NCBI RefSeq assembly: GCF_000271405.2
Contig: NC_018081.1
Location: 1,453,501-1,517,500, forward strand
Source of the DNA: Enterococcus hirae ATCC 9790
GTDB lineage: Bacteria > Bacillota > Bacilli > Lactobacillales > Enterococcaceae
Reading direction: 5' to 3'
DNA: 64,000 nucleotides
A model generated the notes under the pieces. It worked only from the letters and a program-made list of their open reading frames with translations, did no database searches and was not told where the DNA came from. Of this stretch, positions 1 to 9,180 are shown piece after piece; the stretch's first letter is position 1; every line of letters begins with the position of its first letter. Position numbers and translations under genes: made by a program.

Positions 1-2
1 CC

Positions 3-1190
3 TTATTGGCATGGCTATTAGGAGGATTTTTAACGATCTGTGCTGGTCTAACGGTAGCTGAGTTGGCAACTGCGATCCCAGAAACGGGTGGTGCAGTCAA
101 ATATATTGAAGCCGCTTATGGAAAATTACCGAGCTTTTTACTGGGTTGGTCCCAAAGCTTGATTTATTTTCCAGCGAATATTGCGGCGCTTTCGATTATT
201 TTTGCGACACAAATGACGAACTTATTACAAATATCTACGGATTATCTTCTATTAATTGCGATTATTACTGCTATTTCTGTTACTGGTTTGAATTTACTAG
301 GAACAAAAGTGGGTACGACTGTCCAGTCTGCGACACTGATTATCAAATTGATTCCATTAGCTGTCATCGTTATTTGGGGACTGTTGACACCAGGTAGTGG
401 AACGATCCAACTATTCCCATTCGAAGCAGGGAAAGATGTCTCTTTTGCAGAAGGCTTGAGTAGTGCTTTGTTAGCGACTTTATTCGCTTATGATGGCTGG
501 CTTGGTGTCGGTGCAATGGCGGGGGAAATGAAACGTCCCGAAAAAGATTTACCTAAAGCAATTATTTTAGGGTTAAGTTTTGTAACAGTGGTTTACTTAT
601 TGATCAACTTTGTTTTCTTAAAAACTCTGCCAATTGATCAGATTGCAGGTAACCTTAATGCAGCATCTGATGCATCAGCGGTTATTTTTGGAAATATCGG
701 TGGAAAGATCGTGACGATCGGTATCTTGATTTCTGTTTATGGGGCACTGAATGGGTACACGTTGACCGGAATCCGTATTCCTTATGCGATGGCTTTGGAA
801 GGTGAGTTACCTTTTAGTAAACAGTTAACGAAATTATCAAAAAAATTCACAGTGCCATATGTTCCAGCACTTTTTCAATTAGTGATTGCGTGCATTATGA
901 TGAGTTTAGGTTCATTCGACTTTTTAACTGATATGCTAATTTTTGTTATGTGGCTGTTTAGCTTATTGATATTTATCGGTGTATTTGTTTTAAGAAAAAA
1001 ACAACCAGACTTACCAAGACCATACAAAGTACCTTTGTATCCCGTGATTCCATTGATTGCAATCTTTGGCGCTGTCTTTATTTTAGGGATGACTTTATTT
1101 ACTCAAACAGCTTTGGCAATGATCGGGATCGTTGTCACATTACTAGGTATCCCAGTGTATTATTACAAGAAAAAACAAGACGAGCGTTAA
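3..1190 (+). CDS. APC-family amino acid permease, 5' end missing
   Basis: This is a polytopic membrane protein of the amino acid-polyamine-organocation (APC) superfamily, probably a proton symporter or exchanger for amino acids (SteT/LAT-like). The reading frame is open to the window edge, and the TTG at position 6 reads as an internal Leu, so the N-terminal helix lies outside the window. About 395 residues are visible; whole family members have about 440. Near the start, GFLTICAGLTVAELATAIPE followed by TGGAVKYIEAAYG matches the conserved helix 2 - loop region of APC carriers. Roughly ten hydrophobic segments follow, and the tail KKKQDER is charged and cytosolic. Nothing in the sequence fixes the substrate. 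Confidence 0.85.
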   Translation, partial: LLAWLLGGFLTICAGLTVAELATAIPETGGAVKYIEAAYGKLPSFLLGWSQSLIYFPANIAALSIIFATQMTNLLQISTDYLLLIAIITAISVTGLNLLGTKVGTTVQSATLIIKLIPLAVIVIWGLLTPGSGTIQLFPFEAGKDVSFAEGLSSALLATLFAYDGWLGVGAMAGEMKRPEKDLPKAIILGLSFVTVVYLLINFVFLKTLPIDQIAGNLNAASDASAVIFGNIGGKIVTIGILISVYGALNGYTLTGIRIPYAMALEGELPFSKQLTKLSKKFTVPYVPALFQLVIACIMMSLGSFDFLTDMLIFVMWLFSLLIFIGVFVLRKKQPDLPRPYKVPLYPVIPLIAIFGAVFILGMTLFTQTALAMIGIVVTLLGIPVYYYKKKQDER

Positions 1191-1204
1191 TTTAATAGTC
1201 ATGT

Positions 1205-1246
1205 AAAAGGACTTAAGAGAGGAAACTTGCTTAAGTCCTTTTATTT
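1205..1246 (+). terminator. Rho-independent terminator after the permease
   Basis: A perfect 13-bp stem (AAAAGGACTTAAG / CTTAAGTCCTTTT) with a 12-nt loop lies just behind the permease stop and runs into a T-rich tail. Confidence 0.85.
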
Positions 1247-1352
1247 ACAACTAGAAATTTGCATTTCAATAAATTTGACCTGATTTTCGTCTTTCCTACT
1301 TCTGCCATAGCCACTTATATGCTAAAGTAATGAAGAAAAGGAGCGATAAAAA

Positions 1353-2121
1353 ATGATATTTGATTCTCATACCCATTTGAATGCGGAACAATTTAATGAT
1401 GATATTCCTGAAACTATTGAACGGGCCAAAGAGTTGGGCGTGACAAAAATGGCGGTAGTAGGTTTCGATACCCCAACGATCGAAAAATCATTACAGCTTA
1501 GTCACGATTATTCAAACATATATAGTATTATTGGTTGGCATCCTACTGAAGCAGGAAGTTATACTAAAGACATTGAGAAAAAATTACAAGAGCAATTAAC
1601 GATGCCGAAAGTGGTAGCGTTAGGTGAAATCGGCTTAGATTATTACTGGATGGAAGATCCGAAAGAAGTGCAAGCTGAAGTTTTTCGTAGACAAATTGCG
1701 ATTGCGAAAGAAATGAATCTGCCGATCAGTATCCATACCAGAGAAGCGTTAGCAGATACTTATCAAATTTTAAAAGAAGAAGATATTCGTGATATTGGTG
1801 GAATCATGCACAGTTTTAGTGGCGATTTTGAATGGGCCAAACGATTTCTTGATTTAGGGATGCACATTTCATTTAGTGGGGTCGTGACTTTCAAAAAAGC
1901 GCAAGATGTTCAAGAAGCAGCCACTCATGTTCCACTCGATCGATTGCTAGTAGAAACGGATGCGCCTTACTTAGCTCCAGTACCTTATCGTGGGAAACGA
2001 AACGAGCCAGGTTATACCCGTTATACAGTTGAAAAAATTGCCGAATTACGTAATCTTCCGATAGAAGAAGTGGCGCTCCAAACTTGGAAAAATGCTCATC
2101 GTCTATTTAGGATCGCTGAAA

Positions 2122-2129
<8 letters not shown>
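1353..2129 (+). CDS. TatD family metal-dependent DNase
   Basis: This is a TatD/YcfH-type hydrolase (amidohydrolase superfamily, TIM barrel), a family of Mg-dependent 3'-5' DNases. The 258 residues are full length. The metal-binding signature DSHTHLN is at residues 4-10, followed by [20 protein letters not shown] and ETDAPYLAP, which carry the other metal ligands. An AAAAGGAG ribosome site precedes the ATG. The stop overlaps the RNase M5 start by 8 nt, and TatD - RnmV - RsmA is a widely conserved Firmicute cluster linked to rRNA maturation, so co-transcription is very likely. The exact biological substrate is unknown for this family member. Confidence 0.93.
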
Positions 2130-3571
<1,442 letters not shown>

Positions 3572-3597
3572 GTTCTAATCTAATTCAATAAAGAAAG

Positions 3598-3645
3598 CAA
3601 AACGCCTAAAAGTCTAGCATGCTAGCTTTTAGGCGTTTTGTTTAT
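3598..3645 (+). terminator. Rho-independent terminator after rsmA
   Basis: Perfect 15-bp arms (CAAAACGCCTAAAAG / CTTTTAGGCGTTTTG) flank a short loop that itself contains the palindrome TAGCATGCTA, and the hairpin ends in a T-rich run. Confidence 0.9.
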
Positions 3646-3899
3646 CTAAGTCCAATAAAATGAGTTGGATGGTCATCACTAATTGAAAAATAAGTAAATG
3701 ACTACTGTAACCCGATTCCTGTAATCTCAGTTTAAGATCATAATCGTTCATGTATTTAAGAATGGCTAACGGTTTAGACCGAAAAATAGTTTCTTATGAA
3801 AATAAATTTTTTTAGAATAAAACGATACTATAATCATAAATGAACACGATGAATTTTTAGAACTTATTTTGATTACTAAGGAGAAAGAAGGGTGAGTTA

Positions 3900-4364
3900 A
3901 TGAACAAAATGAACCAATCGATTGTTTTGGGGTTAACATTGATTACCGTTGGCGGATCAATTGTCCCTGTTACCAATGTATTTGCTTCAGAAAAAGCTAC
4001 GAACTTTACCGCCACAAACGAATTTGATAAATACTACAACGATTTATCAAATGAAAAGAAAGCAGAATTTGAACGATTAGTATCCGGTGCTCACTTATCC
4101 CAAGTGGAGCAATTACAAATATTAAAAGAAAAATACGAGTCCGATAGACAACCAACTCCTCGCTGGAAAATTGCCGTCATTAAAAAGATAGCCAAATGGT
4201 TAGTAGCTAAAACAGGTGAAAAAACGGTAAGTGATGTTACTAATTACTTATTCGAATGGCAAGATAATTTAGAACAAGGTGCAGAAAATTGGTTAGTGAA
4301 TCATGGGTGGAATAGAACCGCAGCTCATTGGATTGTTAAGACTGCTAGCTTCATTTTCTTATAG
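3900..4364 (+). CDS. Small secreted protein of unknown function, possible antimicrobial precursor
   Basis: I do not recognise a named family. The 154-residue product has a clear Sec signal peptide (residues 1-29, ending VFA), then an acidic helical stretch (about 30-85). Its last 65 residues are basic and amphipathic, rich in Trp, starting RWKIAVIKKIAKWLVAK and ending in the hydrophobic FIFL. That charge change between the two halves resembles pro-regions of secreted toxins or bacteriocins, but this is inference. A TATAAT -10 box is at 3829-3834 with a poor -35. The ribosome site AAGGAGAAAGAAGG sits about ten bases ahead of the ATG. A 71-residue membrane protein follows after 15 nt and could be its immunity or partner protein. 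Confidence 0.7.
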   Translation: MNKMNQSIVLGLTLITVGGSIVPVTNVFASEKATNFTATNEFDKYYNDLSNEKKAEFERLVSGAHLSQVEQLQILKEKYESDRQPTPRWKIAVIKKIAKWLVAKTGEKTVSDVTNYLFEWQDNLEQGAENWLVNHGWNRTAAHWIVKTASFIFL

Positions 4365-4379
4365 GATGAGTGTAAGAAA

Positions 4380-4595
4380 ATGAAAGGAACAAAGAGACTG
4401 ATTTTTTGGGGACTGACACTATTTTTTTGTGTATCTAATTTCATTAGATTATTCATTCATGATGATTTTGGAAAAACAATAAGAGTTTATTTCAGGGATG
4501 TTCCTGTCTATTTAAAAGTAATTTTTTTTATCGTGTTCATACTGTTGTTTTGGTGGAGCTATCCTTATAAAAAAGAAAAAAATTTTTTTGATTGA
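4380..4595 (+). CDS. Small two-helix membrane protein, possible immunity partner
   Basis: The 71-residue product has two predicted transmembrane segments (about residues 7-25 and 46-62) and lysine-rich ends. It starts 15 nt behind the stop of the secreted 154-residue protein and precedes a terminator, so the two form a bicistronic unit. The ribosome site is weak (GGATGAGTGTAAG), consistent with coupling. Bacteriocin immunity proteins are often small membrane proteins placed exactly like this, but no homology is visible to me. Confidence 0.6.
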   Translation: MKGTKRLIFWGLTLFFCVSNFIRLFIHDDFGKTIRVYFRDVPVYLKVIFFIVFILLFWWSYPYKKEKNFFD

Positions 4596-4607
4596 AGTAA
4601 AACAACC

Positions 4608-4656
4608 AAAAATAAACCTGTCATAAACTTCAGTGAGGGTGGACGGGTTTATTTTT
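4608..4656 (+). terminator. Rho-independent terminator
   Basis: Arms AAAAATAAACCTGTC and GACGGGTTTATTTTT (one mismatch/wobble) enclose a 19-nt loop behind the small membrane protein gene. Confidence 0.8.
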
Positions 4657-4990
4657 GTATTAAAATCAGCAACCATTAAAATGGACTATACTTCAAGAGG
4701 GTGAGCCCAGTGTATCTCGTTGTTTTAGTGTGTATACCTTAGGGTAGGGAATTAGAATGATACTGGGGCTAAATAGGGTTCCAGGAAATATTGTTGTTGA
4801 TATGTACATAGGGCGTACTTCTTTTTTGTATTTATCTTTCATCTATATAGACAAAAATTGAAGGAGAGGATGTAGCTAGCAGAGACTGTAGTTTAAAACA
4901 TATTTCTTGTATAAGCTTCATTCAAAATTTACTTTATCTGGTGTCGGATAATTGAATACATGAAAAAGGCTCATTCAACATTTTTCTGAT
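4657..4990. other. Intergenic stretch without a recognisable gene
   Basis: About 330 bases with stop codons in all frames and no credible ribosome site. I see no repeat or clear promoter until the NiaR-type operators begin at 4992. Confidence 0.5.
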
Positions 4991-4991
4991 T

Positions 4992-5009
4992 GATGTGTCT
5001 TGACACATC
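4992..5009. promoter_or_regulatory. NiaR-type operator, distal copy
   Basis: This is a perfect 18-base palindrome, GATGTGTC-TT-GACACATC. The core GTGTCTTGACAC fits the NiaR (YrxA) niacin-repressor box known in Firmicutes. It overlaps the -35 hexamer of the niaX promoter, so a bound repressor would block RNA polymerase. Confidence 0.8.
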
Positions 5010-5028
5010 TTGTTGTTAAAGTTAAAAT
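5000..5028 (+). promoter_or_regulatory. Sigma-A promoter of niaX
   Basis: TTGACA (5000-5005) and TAAAAT (5023-5028) are separated by 17 bases. The -35 hexamer is contained in the distal NiaR-type palindrome. Confidence 0.8.
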
Positions 5029-5041
5029 AAGACATCATAAA

Positions 5042-5057
5042 GGTGTCAAGACACATT
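5042..5057. promoter_or_regulatory. NiaR-type operator, proximal copy
   Basis: The 12-base palindrome GTGTCAAGACAC (5043-5054) has the same half-sites as the distal box. It lies just after the expected transcription start and directly before the AGGAG ribosome site. Confidence 0.75.
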
Positions 5058-5070
5058 AGGAGAGAAAAAA

Positions 5071-5697
5071 ATGAAAAAAAAATCAGTACGATCCCTGACT
5101 ATTTCTGCCTTGTTGATAGCTATGGGGGTTATTATTCCAATGGTTATGCCAAAAATCATGATTCCACCTGCTTCTTTTACTTTGGCTTCTCATGTACCAA
5201 TATTTATTGCGATGTTTTTTTCACCAGGAATTGCGATTACCGTTGCTTTGGGTACAACATTTGGCTTCTTTTTGACCACACCAGTAATTATTGCGCTGCG
5301 TGCATTATCTCATTTGATTTTTGCTGTGATTGGTTCTTGGTATTTGCAAAAGAAACCAGAAATCGTTTTAAAAAATGGCCAATTTACTTTAGCCAACTGG
5401 CGCTTCCAAAGTTTCAATTTTGTGATAGGTATCATTCATTCGATTGCGGAAATGTTAGTGGTTAGTGTCTTTTTCTTTGTAGGGAACATGCCAGAAACTT
5501 ATTATTCTGAAGGCTATTTTTATACAGTCTTTATCCTAATGGGAATTGGTGGATTGATCCATAGTTTAGTCGATTACAATATTGCTTATTTTGTAGCCGG
5601 AACATTGAGCAAATACTTTGATATTCCAGTTTTCACTAAAGCTAAGCAAGTAAGTCAGAAGACACCTTCAACGAAATCAATCAAGAAAATGGCTTGA
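5071..5697 (+). CDS. niaX: Niacin ECF transporter substrate-binding component NiaX
   Basis: NiaX is the integral membrane S-component of an energy-coupling factor importer and captures niacin for NAD synthesis; the shared EcfAA'T module is not in this window. The 208-residue protein has about six hydrophobic helices, with a basic N-terminus (MKKKSVRSLTISALLIAMG) typical of S-components. A basic C-terminal extension (KSIKKMA) is unusual but harmless looking. Identification rests on fold and length plus the two NiaR-type operators directly upstream, which are diagnostic of niacin genes. The gene stands alone between terminators. Confidence 0.85.
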   Translation: MKKKSVRSLTISALLIAMGVIIPMVMPKIMIPPASFTLASHVPIFIAMFFSPGIAITVALGTTFGFFLTTPVIIALRALSHLIFAVIGSWYLQKKPEIVLKNGQFTLANWRFQSFNFVIGIIHSIAEMLVVSVFFFVGNMPETYYSEGYFYTVFILMGIGGLIHSLVDYNIAYFVAGTLSKYFDIPVFTKAKQVSQKTPSTKSIKKMA

Positions 5698-5756
5698 AAA
5701 AAGTACCATTATCAATCAGTTTTTCCTCTTTAACTAGAGATAACTCCTTTAAAATG

Positions 5757-5803
5757 AATAAGCCGAAAGTGCTGTGTATGAACACAGCATTTTCGGCTTA
5801 TTT
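5757..5803. terminator. Bidirectional terminator between niaX and the ABC ATPase gene
   Basis: A long hairpin, AATAAGCCGAAAGTGCTGTG pairing with CACAGCATTTTCGGCTTATT, lies between two convergent genes with A/T-rich flanks on both sides. Confidence 0.85.
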
Positions 5804-5868
5804 GTTATAGTTCTAGCTTTTGGCATAGTTTCTGCCAAAATTTACATCAAAAGCTGATTTTTTAATTT

Positions 5869-6978
5869 TTATGGCAATCCGATCACTTCTTCAGTTGATT
5901 TGTCAAAGAAATGTCCTTTGCTGATATTGAATGCTAAGTCGACCATTTCCCCTGGTTTATGGAAGTCACGTGCATCGACTTTTGAAATAAATTCAGTTGT
6001 ACCTGTTCGGGTATAAAGCATGGTTTCTGCACCTAACAATTCTGATACAACAACTTCTGAATGAACAACTGCTTCGGGTTGTGCTTCTAACACCACTTGT
6101 TCACTGTGGATATCTTCTGGGCGAATACCAAAAACAACTTCTTTTCCTTCATAGCCTTTTTCAACTAAGACTTTGTTTTTTCCTTCAGGGATTTTTAATT
6201 TTAAGCCATGACCGTCACTGATTACCCCATTGTTTAAAGTGACATTGAAGAAGTTCATTGCGGGTGAACCGATAAAGCCTGCGACGAACATATTGACTGG
6301 TGTGTCATACACTTCTTTTGGCGTACCGATCTGTTGGATAAAGCCATCTTTCATGATAACGATACGATCTGCCATCGTCATTGCTTCTGTTTGGTCATGG
6401 GTTACATAGATGGTTGTCGTTTCTAAACGTTGATGGAGTTTGGCAATCTCAGCACGCATCGCTACCCGTAATTTTGCATCTAAGTTTGATAATGGTTCAT
6501 CCATCAAGAAAACTTTTGCATCACGAACGATGGCACGTCCTAAAGCAACCCGTTGACGTTGGCCACCTGAGAGAGCAGCAGGTTTACGTTTCAAATATTC
6601 AGTAAGCCCTAAAATTTCAGCAGCATTTTCTACCCGTTTTTTGATATCTGCTTTGTCATACTTTCTCAACTTCAACCCAAAAGCCATATTGTCAAATACA
6701 GTCATGTGTGGGTATAACGCATAGTTCTGGAATACCATAGCGATATCACGATCTTTTGGTGCTACATCGTTCATTACTTTACCGCCGATGCTTAATTCTC
6801 CTTCCGAGATATCTTCTAGCCCAGCAATCATTCTTAATGTAGTTGATTTTCCACAACCAGAAGGTCCAACAAAGACAATAAATTCACGATCATCGATTGC
6901 TAAGTTAAAATCCGTTACGGAATAATTTTCTGCGTTGTCATATTGTTTGTATACATGTTTCAGTGCCATTTCTACCAT
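5869..6978 (-). CDS. msmK: Multi-sugar ABC transporter ATP-binding protein (MsmK/MsmX/UgpC type)
   Basis: This is the 369-residue ATPase that energises several carbohydrate ABC importers in Firmicutes, often encoded apart from them. The nucleotide-binding domain has Walker [10 protein letters not shown] (around residue 38), Q-loop [10 protein letters not shown], signature [14 protein letters not shown], Walker [17 protein letters not shown] and switch His in [11 protein letters not shown]. The C-terminal third is the regulatory OB-fold (TOBE) region with [11 protein letters not shown]. No permease or binding protein is nearby, which fits a shared ATPase. I kept the start at MVEMAL, because the family begins MVEL/MVEM. 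A cre-like box lies about 50 bases upstream, implying CcpA control. Confidence 0.93.
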   Translation of the reverse strand: MVEMALKHVYKQYDNAENYSVTDFNLAIDDREFIVFVGPSGCGKSTTLRMIAGLEDISEGELSIGGKVMNDVAPKDRDIAMVFQNYALYPHMTVFDNMAFGLKLRKYDKADIKKRVENAAEILGLTEYLKRKPAALSGGQRQRVALGRAIVRDAKVFLMDEPLSNLDAKLRVAMRAEIAKLHQRLETTTIYVTHDQTEAMTMADRIVIMKDGFIQQIGTPKEVYDTPVNMFVAGFIGSPAMNFFNVTLNNGVISDGHGLKLKIPEGKNKVLVEKGYEGKEVVFGIRPEDIHSEQVVLEAQPEAVVHSEVVVSELLGAETMLYTRTGTTEFISKVDARDFHKPGEMVDLAFNISKGHFFDKSTEEVIGLP

Positions 6979-7027
6979 GATTCATTCCACGCTTTCTGTT
7001 TAGTTTTAATGTTGAATTAAGTATAAA

Positions 7028-7041
7028 TGAAAGCGTTATCT
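7028..7041. promoter_or_regulatory. cre-like site for CcpA
   Basis: TGAAAGCGTTATCT differs from the cre consensus TGWAANCGNTNWCA only in the last base. It lies between the divergent msmK and mgsA genes, closer to msmK. Confidence 0.6.
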
Positions 7042-7151
7042 ATGATCAATGGCAACTTGAACAAGAATTGATTGTCTTTTTGGGCAATATGCTACACCTT
7101 GAGGTAGAATAGAGTAGGAACAAGATGTTGAGAGAGGAAAGGATGATCAAT

Positions 7152-7577
7152 ATGAAAATTGCTTTAATTGCTCATGACCGCAAAAAGCCCTTGATGATCA
7201 AGTTGACAACCGCCTATAAGGCAATCCTGGAAAAACATGAATTATTCGCAACTGGGACAACAGGTGGTAAAATCACCGAAGCAACTGGCTTAAAAGTCCA
7301 TCGCTTTAAATCCGGTCCTTTAGGTGGTGACCAACAAATTGGTGCAATGATCTCAGAAGATCAATTAGACCTCGTGATTTTTCTGCGAGATCCGTTGGCT
7401 GCACAGCCTCATGAACCGGATGTGACTGCACTGATCCGCTTATCGGATGTTTACGAAATTCCTTTAGCGACCAATATTGGAACAGCAGAAGTACTGTTGC
7501 GAGGACTAGAAGCTGGCTTTCTGGATTTCCGTACTGTAGTTCATGAGTTAGAAAATCGACCGTTGTCTCTGGAATAA
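7152..7577 (+). CDS. mgsA: Methylglyoxal synthase
   Basis: MgsA converts dihydroxyacetone phosphate to methylglyoxal and phosphate, a bypass that relieves sugar-phosphate stress. The 141-residue protein starts [12 protein letters not shown] like its family. It shows ATGTTGGKI (phosphate loop), [16 protein letters not shown] with the catalytic Asp region, and [15 protein letters not shown] with the substrate-binding His. Two earlier starts (7125 and 7143) are in frame; I chose 7152 on family alignment and on the spacing from AGAGGAAAGG. The gene lies between the divergent msmK gene and folT. Confidence 0.95.
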   Translation: MKIALIAHDRKKPLMIKLTTAYKAILEKHELFATGTTGGKITEATGLKVHRFKSGPLGGDQQIGAMISEDQLDLVIFLRDPLAAQPHEPDVTALIRLSDVYEIPLATNIGTAEVLLRGLEAGFLDFRTVVHELENRPLSLE

Positions 7578-7675
7578 AATTCGTTATTTGCTATTGATCG
7601 TCCATTTATGTTCGTTGAATGTGTGATTTTTCACGAACATGAATTACTTTTTATTCGGGAATGTATGTTTTTTTA

Positions 7676-7705
7676 TTTACAGTCGTGTGTGATCTATGCT
7701 ATAGT
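7676..7705 (+). promoter_or_regulatory. Promoter of the folT leader
   Basis: TTTACA (7676-7681) and an extended -10, TGC-TATAGT (hexamer 7700-7705), are spaced by 18 bases. The predicted start lies about 20-25 bases ahead of the riboswitch. Confidence 0.7.
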
Positions 7706-7734
7706 TTTGCTGGGAATGACTTCCCAAAAATAAA

Positions 7735-7829
7735 CAGAGTAGAAAATAAAGCGTTAAGTGCTGAGAGGATGGGATGTTGCCTCTTTGACGAAGGACAAGT
7801 TGTTCGCGGTTTTATTTTCGCATTCGCTG
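7735..7829 (+). promoter_or_regulatory. Tetrahydrofolate riboswitch (THF-I) upstream of folT
   Basis: The conserved THF aptamer segments appear in order: CAGAGTAGA, GCGTTAAGTGC, GAGGATGGGATGTTGCCTC and GACGAAGG, closed by the 3' strand TTTTATTTTCGCATTCGCTG, whose TTTTATTTTC pairs with GAAAATAAA. This layout matches the known Firmicute folT riboswitch. A small hairpin (GCTGC / GCAGC) and a CTCTTAAAGGAG dyad overlapping the ribosome site follow, so translation control by hiding the Shine-Dalgarno is plausible. Folate sufficiency would lower folate uptake. Confidence 0.9.
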
Positions 7830-7868
7830 CATGTAGGATGTAGCAGCTCTTAAAGGAGATGCTAAGAA

Positions 7869-8405
7869 ATGAAGAAAAATCGGTTAGACGCACGCATGAT
7901 CGCTATCATGGGATTGTTGATTGCTTTGATGGTCACTTTATCCCGTTTGGTATCGATCGAAACCCCTTTTGTGAAGATCAGTGTCACATTTATTCCACAA
8001 ATGATCATGGGGATTTTATTTGGCCCGTTTTGGTCTGGAATTGGGGGTGTATTAGCTGACTTAGTAGGAATGGCGTTATTTTCAAAAACAGCTTTCTTCA
8101 TTGGTTTTACTTTGAATGCCTTTATTGAAGGAGCAATTTATGGTTTCTTTTTTTATCGAAAAGAGATTACTTGGAAAAATTCGCTATTAGCTACACTTTC
8201 GGTCACGCTGATCATTAATTTGCTATTGACTCCTTTGTGGCTAGCGATGATGTATCACGTTCCATTATTTAGTTGGATCGTCTGGGCACCAAGGTTATTA
8301 AAAACAGTCGTTTGGATTCCTATTCAAACCATTGCGATGTATTACGTCGGACGTAGTATTCCATACAAAAAGATTTTAAGAAGTATGACTCTTTACGCAA
8401 AATAG
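7869..8405 (+). CDS. folT: Folate ECF transporter substrate-binding component FolT
   Basis: This membrane S-component of an ECF importer binds folates. The product is 178 residues with about five to six helices. It starts MKKNRLDARMIAIMGLLIAL and contains VSIETPFVKISVTFIP and FGPFWSGIGGVLADLVG, typical of FolT. The ribosome site AAAGGAG precedes the ATG. The folate specificity follows from the THF riboswitch in its leader. Like niaX it is a single-gene unit that must use an ATPase module encoded elsewhere. Confidence 0.92.
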   Translation: MKKNRLDARMIAIMGLLIALMVTLSRLVSIETPFVKISVTFIPQMIMGILFGPFWSGIGGVLADLVGMALFSKTAFFIGFTLNAFIEGAIYGFFFYRKEITWKNSLLATLSVTLIINLLLTPLWLAMMYHVPLFSWIVWAPRLLKTVVWIPIQTIAMYYVGRSIPYKKILRSMTLYAK

Positions 8406-8420
8406 TCAACTCAGAAACCA

Positions 8421-8460
8421 AAGAAGCAACCTTCCCATCCCAGAAGGTTGCTTCTTTTGC
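8421..8460. terminator. Terminator between folT and the convergent operon
   Basis: Arms AAGAAGCAACCTTC / GAAGGTTGCTTCTT with an 8-nt loop, followed by TTGC TTATTT on the plus strand. It probably also serves the convergent minus-strand operon. Confidence 0.85.
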
Positions 8461-8491
8461 TTATTTATTGTAAAAAAGGAGACGTTTATTT

Positions 8492-8743
8492 CTATAAAAT
8501 AGTGAACAACGATTGAAAGAGATGATATATGGCCATACCACCTAGAATACTACTGATGATGGTCAAAAGGATTGTGACACTTTTAGAGGGCTTTGTTAAT
8601 GAAAGATAGTAATAGGCAAGCCCAATTTGAAGATTGAAGTAGAAAATAGCACTTCCAGATCTAAAATTAGGGAAAAGTGTCATAATAATATTTATACACA
8701 GTGATATCTTTAACAATTCTTTGTACCAATTCTTTTTAGCCAT
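8492..8743 (-). CDS. Small membrane protein, candidate bacteriocin immunity protein
   Basis: The 83-residue product has three predicted membrane helices (about residues 10-25, 33-50 and 57-80) and a basic start (MAKKNWYKELLK). It is the last gene of a three-gene minus-strand operon. Its ATG lies inside the end of the thioredoxin-like gene, giving an 8-nt overlap (ATGGCTAA), so the two are translationally coupled. A small hydrophobic protein at the end of a bacteriocin-like operon is typical of dedicated immunity, but I recognise no family. Confidence 0.7.
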   Translation of the reverse strand: MAKKNWYKELLKISLCINIIMTLFPNFRSGSAIFYFNLQIGLAYYYLSLTKPSKSVTILLTIISSILGGMAIYHLFQSLFTIL

Positions 8744-9173
8744 TTAGGATAAACTCCTCGATTGCTTTTTCATTTTTTAGGCCAATTATTCGATCAATAA
8801 CTTTTCCATCCACAATTTTTATTATGGCCGGGATAGAATTAATTCCTAAGCTGTCAGCCATTATTTCCAACTTATCCTCATTCTCTTTACGAGCGTGATC
8901 TGTATTATAATATCCCATAGATTGGTGCTGGTTGTTTAGTACTTTTCGCAAAATAGGCTCAAATTCTTTACATTGGGGGCATGTAGGTCTCCCTACATAA
9001 ACAAATAAAGTATCCTTTCCATTCATTATTTTTTCTAAAGAAATACTATCCACTTCATATAAACCCTCTTTAGATGTTGCCATTTGAGTATAGACATATA
9101 AAATAGTAGGTAAACTACAAATAATTAAAATGAAACACATCAATTTTTTTGGATTAATATTTATCATAAACAC
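8736..9173 (-). CDS. Membrane-anchored thioredoxin-like protein (bacteriocin accessory type)
   Basis: The 145-residue product has an N-terminal membrane anchor (about residues 10-30) and an extracellular thioredoxin fold with the redox motif CPQC at 65-68 in FVYVGRPTCPQCKEF. A cis-proline-like segment, INSIPAIIKI, follows. The context YVGRPTCPxCxxFEP closely resembles the PedC/BrcD "bacteriocin transport accessory" family, small thioredoxin-like proteins that help form disulfides in class IIa bacteriocins. The gene lies between a Cys-rich secreted precursor and a putative immunity gene, so its client is probably that precursor. The start is either the GTG at 9173 or the ATG at 9167; neither has a good ribosome site, which suggests coupling to the gene before it. 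Confidence 0.85.
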   Translation of the reverse strand: MFMININPKKLMCFILIICSLPTILYVYTQMATSKEGLYEVDSISLEKIMNGKDTLFVYVGRPTCPQCKEFEPILRKVLNNQHQSMGYYNTDHARKENEDKLEIMADSLGINSIPAIIKIVDGKVIDRIIGLKNEKAIEEFILNG

Positions 9174-9180
9174 AACCAGT

